NCBI GenBank assembly: GCA_902795255.1
Contig: CADBKS010000016.1
Coordinates: 1 to 24,923 of the forward strand
DNA length: 24,923 bases
Direction: 5' to 3'
Source: an uncultured Chloroflexota bacterium
Lineage (GTDB): Bacteria > Chloroflexota > Anaerolineae > Anaerolineales > Anaerolineaceae
The notes under the pieces were generated by a model. It ran no database searches, had not been told where the DNA came from, and saw only the letters and a list, made by a program, of their open reading frames with translations. The number at the start of each line of letters is the position of its first letter. Within the stretch, counting starts at the first letter, position 1. The position numbers were made by a program, and so were the translations under genes. Positions 22,187-24,923 of the stretch are shown in pieces.

Positions 22187-23425
22187 ATGGAATTGCTTGA
22201 TCGTTTTTTGCGTTATGTAAAGGTGTATACGACTTCCGATCCGGAGTCAGAGACAGTTCCGACGACAGCCAGACAGCTGGATCTCGCGAAGATCCTTTGT
22301 GACGACCTGAAAGAGATCGGTGTGGAAGATGCCCATATTTCCGAATACGGTTATGTTTACGGCACGGTACCGGCATCTGAAGGTTATGAGGATTCTCCGG
22401 CGCTGGGGCTGATCGCTCATATGGATACAGCTCCGGATTTCAGCGGTGAACATGTTTCGCCTCAGGTCATTCCCGATTATGACGGGAAAGATATTCCGCT
22501 GGGCAGCAGCGGACGGACGATCAGTCCGGATATGTTCCCGCATCTTCCTTCGCTTGCAGGCAGGACGATGATCACAACAGACGGAACGACGCTGCTGGGT
22601 GCTGATGACAAAGCCGGGGTAACGGAAATTATATGTGCGGTCGAAACGGTTATCAGGGAAAAACGCTCTCATGGGAAGATCTGTATCGCCTTCACCCCCG
22701 ATGAAGAGGTCGGAAAGGGCCCGGATCATTTTAATGTCAAAGAGTTCGGTGCGGATTACGGTTATACGTTTGACGGCGGACCTGAAAATGAAGTGAGCTT
22801 TGACAACTTTAATGCCGCTGCTGCGGTCGTAAAAGTTAAAGGCTTCAGCATCCATCCCGGCAGTTCCAAAGGTAAAATGATCAATGCAGCTCTGGTTCTT
22901 TATGAATTCAACAGCATGCTGCCGGCAGGGGATATTCCGCGGGAAACAGACGGTTATGAGGGATTCTTCCACCTGACCGGAATGTCCGGCAATGTTGACA
23001 GTGCAAAGGGAACATATATCGTCCGTGAGCACGATAAATATTTATTTGATGGCCGCAAGAAGACTATGCAGCATGCCGCGGCGCTGCTGAATGAGAAATA
23101 CGGTGAGGGTACCGTGATACTTGAGATCCGTGACCAGTACCGCAATATGCGGGAGGTCATTGAAAAAGTTCCTTTTATGATGGATTTCGCGGACCGTGCG
23201 ATCGAGTCTGTGGGGCTGAAACCGGATCATCTCCCTACCCGGGGCGGAACAGACGGGGCGACACTTTCCTTCATGGGCCTGCCCTGCCCGAATCTCGGGA
23301 CCGGCGGGTATGCTTTTCATGGACCGTTTGAACACATCACGCTGGAAGGAATGGAGAAATCCAGAGATATTGCACTGGCGCTGATCGATCTTTACGCAAA
23401 GATGGATCCGAAGCAGCAGGCTTAA
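22187..23425 (+). CDS. pepT: Peptidase T-like tripeptide aminopeptidase
   Basis: A 412-residue cytoplasmic dinuclear-zinc M20 peptidase that removes the N-terminal residue of tripeptides. All metal and catalytic positions match E. coli PepT numbering: His78 and Asp80 (HMDTAPD), Asp140 (GADDKAG), Glu173/Glu174 (DEEVG), Asp196 (TFDGGPE) and the late His in YAFHGPFE. The dimerisation domain lies in the middle (KGFSIHPGSSKGKMINA). I chose the ATG at 22187 because GGAGGAAAA is directly upstream and the protein then begins MELLDRFLRYVKVYTTSD, as in PepT. No clear terminator follows before ridA. Confidence 0.93.
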   Translation: MELLDRFLRYVKVYTTSDPESETVPTTARQLDLAKILCDDLKEIGVEDAHISEYGYVYGTVPASEGYEDSPALGLIAHMDTAPDFSGEHVSPQVIPDYDGKDIPLGSSGRTISPDMFPHLPSLAGRTMITTDGTTLLGADDKAGVTEIICAVETVIREKRSHGKICIAFTPDEEVGKGPDHFNVKEFGADYGYTFDGGPENEVSFDNFNAAAAVVKVKGFSIHPGSSKGKMINAALVLYEFNSMLPAGDIPRETDGYEGFFHLTGMSGNVDSAKGTYIVREHDKYLFDGRKKTMQHAAALLNEKYGEGTVILEIRDQYRNMREVIEKVPFMMDFADRAIESVGLKPDHLPTRGGTDGATLSFMGLPCPNLGTGGYAFHGPFEHITLEGMEKSRDIALALIDLYAKMDPKQQA

Positions 23426-23487
23426 ATTTTCTGTGAAAGTGTAAAACATTCACATCATTGTATCAATATTGAACAGGAGAATTGAAT

Positions 23488-23868
23488 ATGGAAAAAGTTG
23501 TTGTAAAAACCGATAAAGCCCCTGCAGCGATCGGCCCTTATTCGGCCGGTATCCGTGCCGGGAATTTTGTTTTCACTGCCGGGCAGATCCCGCTTGATCC
23601 TCAGACCGGTGTTATGGCCGAAACGATTGAAGAACAGACAAGACAGTCTCTGTCTAATGTGAAGGCGATCCTTGAAGCAGCCGGTACAGACCTGGCGCAT
23701 GTGGTCAAGACAACCGTCTTTTTGCAGAGCATGGGCGATTTCGCTGCAATGAATGGTGTATATGCTGAGTTTTTTACGGAAAACTGCCCTGCCCGTTCTG
23801 CAGTTGAGGTTGCCTGCCTTCCGAAGAACGCAAAAGTCGAGATCGAAGCAGTCGCGCTTATCGACTGA
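23488..23868 (+). CDS. ridA: RidA family enamine/imine deaminase
   Basis: A 126-residue RidA (YjgF) protein that hydrolyses reactive 2-aminoacrylate-type imines released by PLP enzymes. Visible features are IGPYSAG near 15, [10 protein letters not shown] near 29, the ligand-binding Arg103 in [10 protein letters not shown] and Glu120 near the C-terminus. The ATG at 23488 has AGGAG eight bases upstream; the in-frame TTG two codons earlier is too close to that site. It follows the peptidase T gene by 62 bases and ends in its own terminator. Confidence 0.95.
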   Translation: MEKVVVKTDKAPAAIGPYSAGIRAGNFVFTAGQIPLDPQTGVMAETIEEQTRQSLSNVKAILEAAGTDLAHVVKTTVFLQSMGDFAAMNGVYAEFFTENCPARSAVEVACLPKNAKVEIEAVALID

Positions 23869-23886
23869 AGACGGATCGGATTCCCG

Positions 23887-23916
23887 GAGGCTGCAGATCT
23901 GCAGCCTCTTTGTTTT
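23887..23916 (+). terminator. Intrinsic terminator after ridA
   Basis: GAGGCTGCAGA (23887-23897) and TCTGCAGCCTC (23898-23908) are perfect complements followed by TTTGTTTT. The central bases form the turn. Confidence 0.88.
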
Positions 23917-24009
23917 CGGAATAGGCAAACGAATACAATCTGCACTATTTCAGCCTGTTGTTCAGGATGATATTCGTCAGACAATTATTTATGGAAGGAA
24001 ATGGCAATC

Positions 24010-24923
24010 ATGAGATATAGAAAACTTGGCAGGACCGGTTTGCAGGTGAGTGAGATCGGTTTCGGAGGTGAATGGCTTGAACGTCATGAAGAGTCCGAAT
24101 CAGTCGAACTGGTCCGTTATGCCGGTGAGAAGGGGATCAATATTATTGACTGCTGGATGCCGGACCCGAAATCCCGTGACATTATCGGTAAGGGCATTGC
24201 CGGAAATCGTGAAAACTGGATCATTCAGGGACATATCGGCTCGACCTGGCAGGATGGACAGTATGTTCGTACAAGGGATATGAAATATGTAGTTCCGGCT
24301 TTTGAGGATATCCTCAGACGGATGAATACGGATTATATTGATTTGGGGATGATCCATTATGTGGATGCGGAAGAAGAATGGAATACCTGTATGAATACGG
24401 ATTATATCCGCTACGTTCATGAACTCCATGAGAGTGGTGTGATCCGGCATATCGGACTGTCCACACATAACCCGCGGATCGCAAAAAAGGCCGTGGAAAC
24501 CGGTTTTGTGGAAATGATCCTTTTCTCTGTAAATCCTGCCTTTGACATGCATCCGGCTACCGAAGATCTTGACAATATGTTTGGCGAATATGATCAGGCG
24601 CTTTCCGGGATCGATGAAGATCGGGCCGAACTTTACCGTTTGTGTGAAGAGAATGAAGTCGGTATCACGGTCATGAAGGGCTTTTTCGGCGGAAGACTCT
24701 TTGATGCGAAAACGTCTCCTTTCGGAACTGCCTTTACACCGCTGCAGTGTATCCATTATGCGCTGACACGTCCGGGAGTATGTTCGATTCTTGCAGGGTA
24801 CGATACAAAGGAACAGGTGGATGCTGCGGTATCTTATGAAACAGCATCCGATGATGAAAAGGACTATGCTTCCGTTATCGCCGGAGCACCCCTTCATTCC
24901 TATACCGGACAGTGCACCTATTG
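24010..24923 (+). CDS. Aldo/keto reductase-fold protein, atypical active site, 3' end beyond the window
   Basis: The first 304 residues of an AKR-fold protein. The start at ATG 24010 is ten bases from AAGGAA (23995-24000), and the in-frame ATG at 24001 abuts that site. It begins YRKLGRTGLQVSEIGFGG, as AKRs do. Asp47 (INIID) and His116 (MIHYVD) match the catalytic Asp and His. The catalytic Tyr is absent in DCWMPDPKSRDIIG, and the usual Lys region reads IIQGHIGSTW. The visible end GQCTY suggests the cysteine cluster of Fe-S-containing AKRs such as COG1453 members. I recall the QGHI form from Clostridial AKR-like proteins. Substrate unknown. Confidence 0.82.
   Translation, partial: MRYRKLGRTGLQVSEIGFGGEWLERHEESESVELVRYAGEKGINIIDCWMPDPKSRDIIGKGIAGNRENWIIQGHIGSTWQDGQYVRTRDMKYVVPAFEDILRRMNTDYIDLGMIHYVDAEEEWNTCMNTDYIRYVHELHESGVIRHIGLSTHNPRIAKKAVETGFVEMILFSVNPAFDMHPATEDLDNMFGEYDQALSGIDEDRAELYRLCEENEVGITVMKGFFGGRLFDAKTSPFGTAFTPLQCIHYALTRPGVCSILAGYDTKEQVDAAVSYETASDDEKDYASVIAGAPLHSYTGQCTY

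Noticed and set aside
23432..23454. TGTGAA/TTCACA repeat between pepT and ridA as a CRP-like site
   Set aside because: The spacing between half-sites is too long for CRP and the inner bases do not pair.

Overview
The window looks like the chromosome of an anaerobic member of the Bacillota, most likely Clostridia. The evidence is strong purine-rich ribosome binding sites, mid-range GC with AT-rich promoters, compact operons with ATGA overlaps, and gene types common in gut Clostridia (Opp-type ABC transporter, ROK regulator, nagB/nagA, MATE, peptidase T, RidA, Fe-S-type aldo/keto reductase). The rank below phylum is an inference. I saw no rRNA or tRNA gene, insertion sequence, phage gene or CRISPR array.

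Left half, minus strand (8770 down to 1): seven tightly packed co-directional genes. In transcription order they are a GH3 glycosidase, a class II fructose-bisphosphate-type aldolase, a triosephosphate-isomerase-like protein, a LarA-like (DUF2088) nickel-pincer racemase homologue, a TauE/SafE-type exporter, a phosphofructokinase-family kinase and a glucose-6-phosphate-isomerase-like protein cut by the window edge. This is a complete set of upper-glycolysis folds in one operon, started by a glycosidase and joined by an exporter and a racemase. By eye, the phosphate-binding loops of the isomerase-like and TIM-like proteins are altered, and so are some C6-phosphate ligands of the kinase. The aldolase metal and DHAP-side motifs are intact. 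I read this as a candidate parallel, EMP-like route for a C6-modified sugar. It is the most interesting item in the window, and its substrate is unproven.

Middle, plus strand (9151-14590): a five-gene Opp/Dpp-family ABC importer (binding protein, two permeases, two ATPases) ending in a strong terminator. It diverges from the GH3 operon. The two start regions carry nearly matching extended -10 promoters, and the GH3 one overlaps a perfect palindrome, which suggests shared control. The importer probably brings in the oligosaccharide that GH3 cleaves. A ROK-family regulator (14734-15960) and a small membrane protein follow, and the ROK protein is a good candidate for the shared regulator.

Right part (16600-24923): amino-sugar genes nagB (minus) and nagA (plus) diverge from a short promoter region, with a MATE transporter downstream of nagB broken by a one-base frameshift in an A-run. 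A bidirectional terminator separates nagA from a convergent pair (hexapeptide acyltransferase and DegT aminotransferase, like WbpD/WbpE) of nucleotide-sugar modification. Peptidase T, RidA and the start of an unusual aldo/keto reductase close the window on the plus strand.
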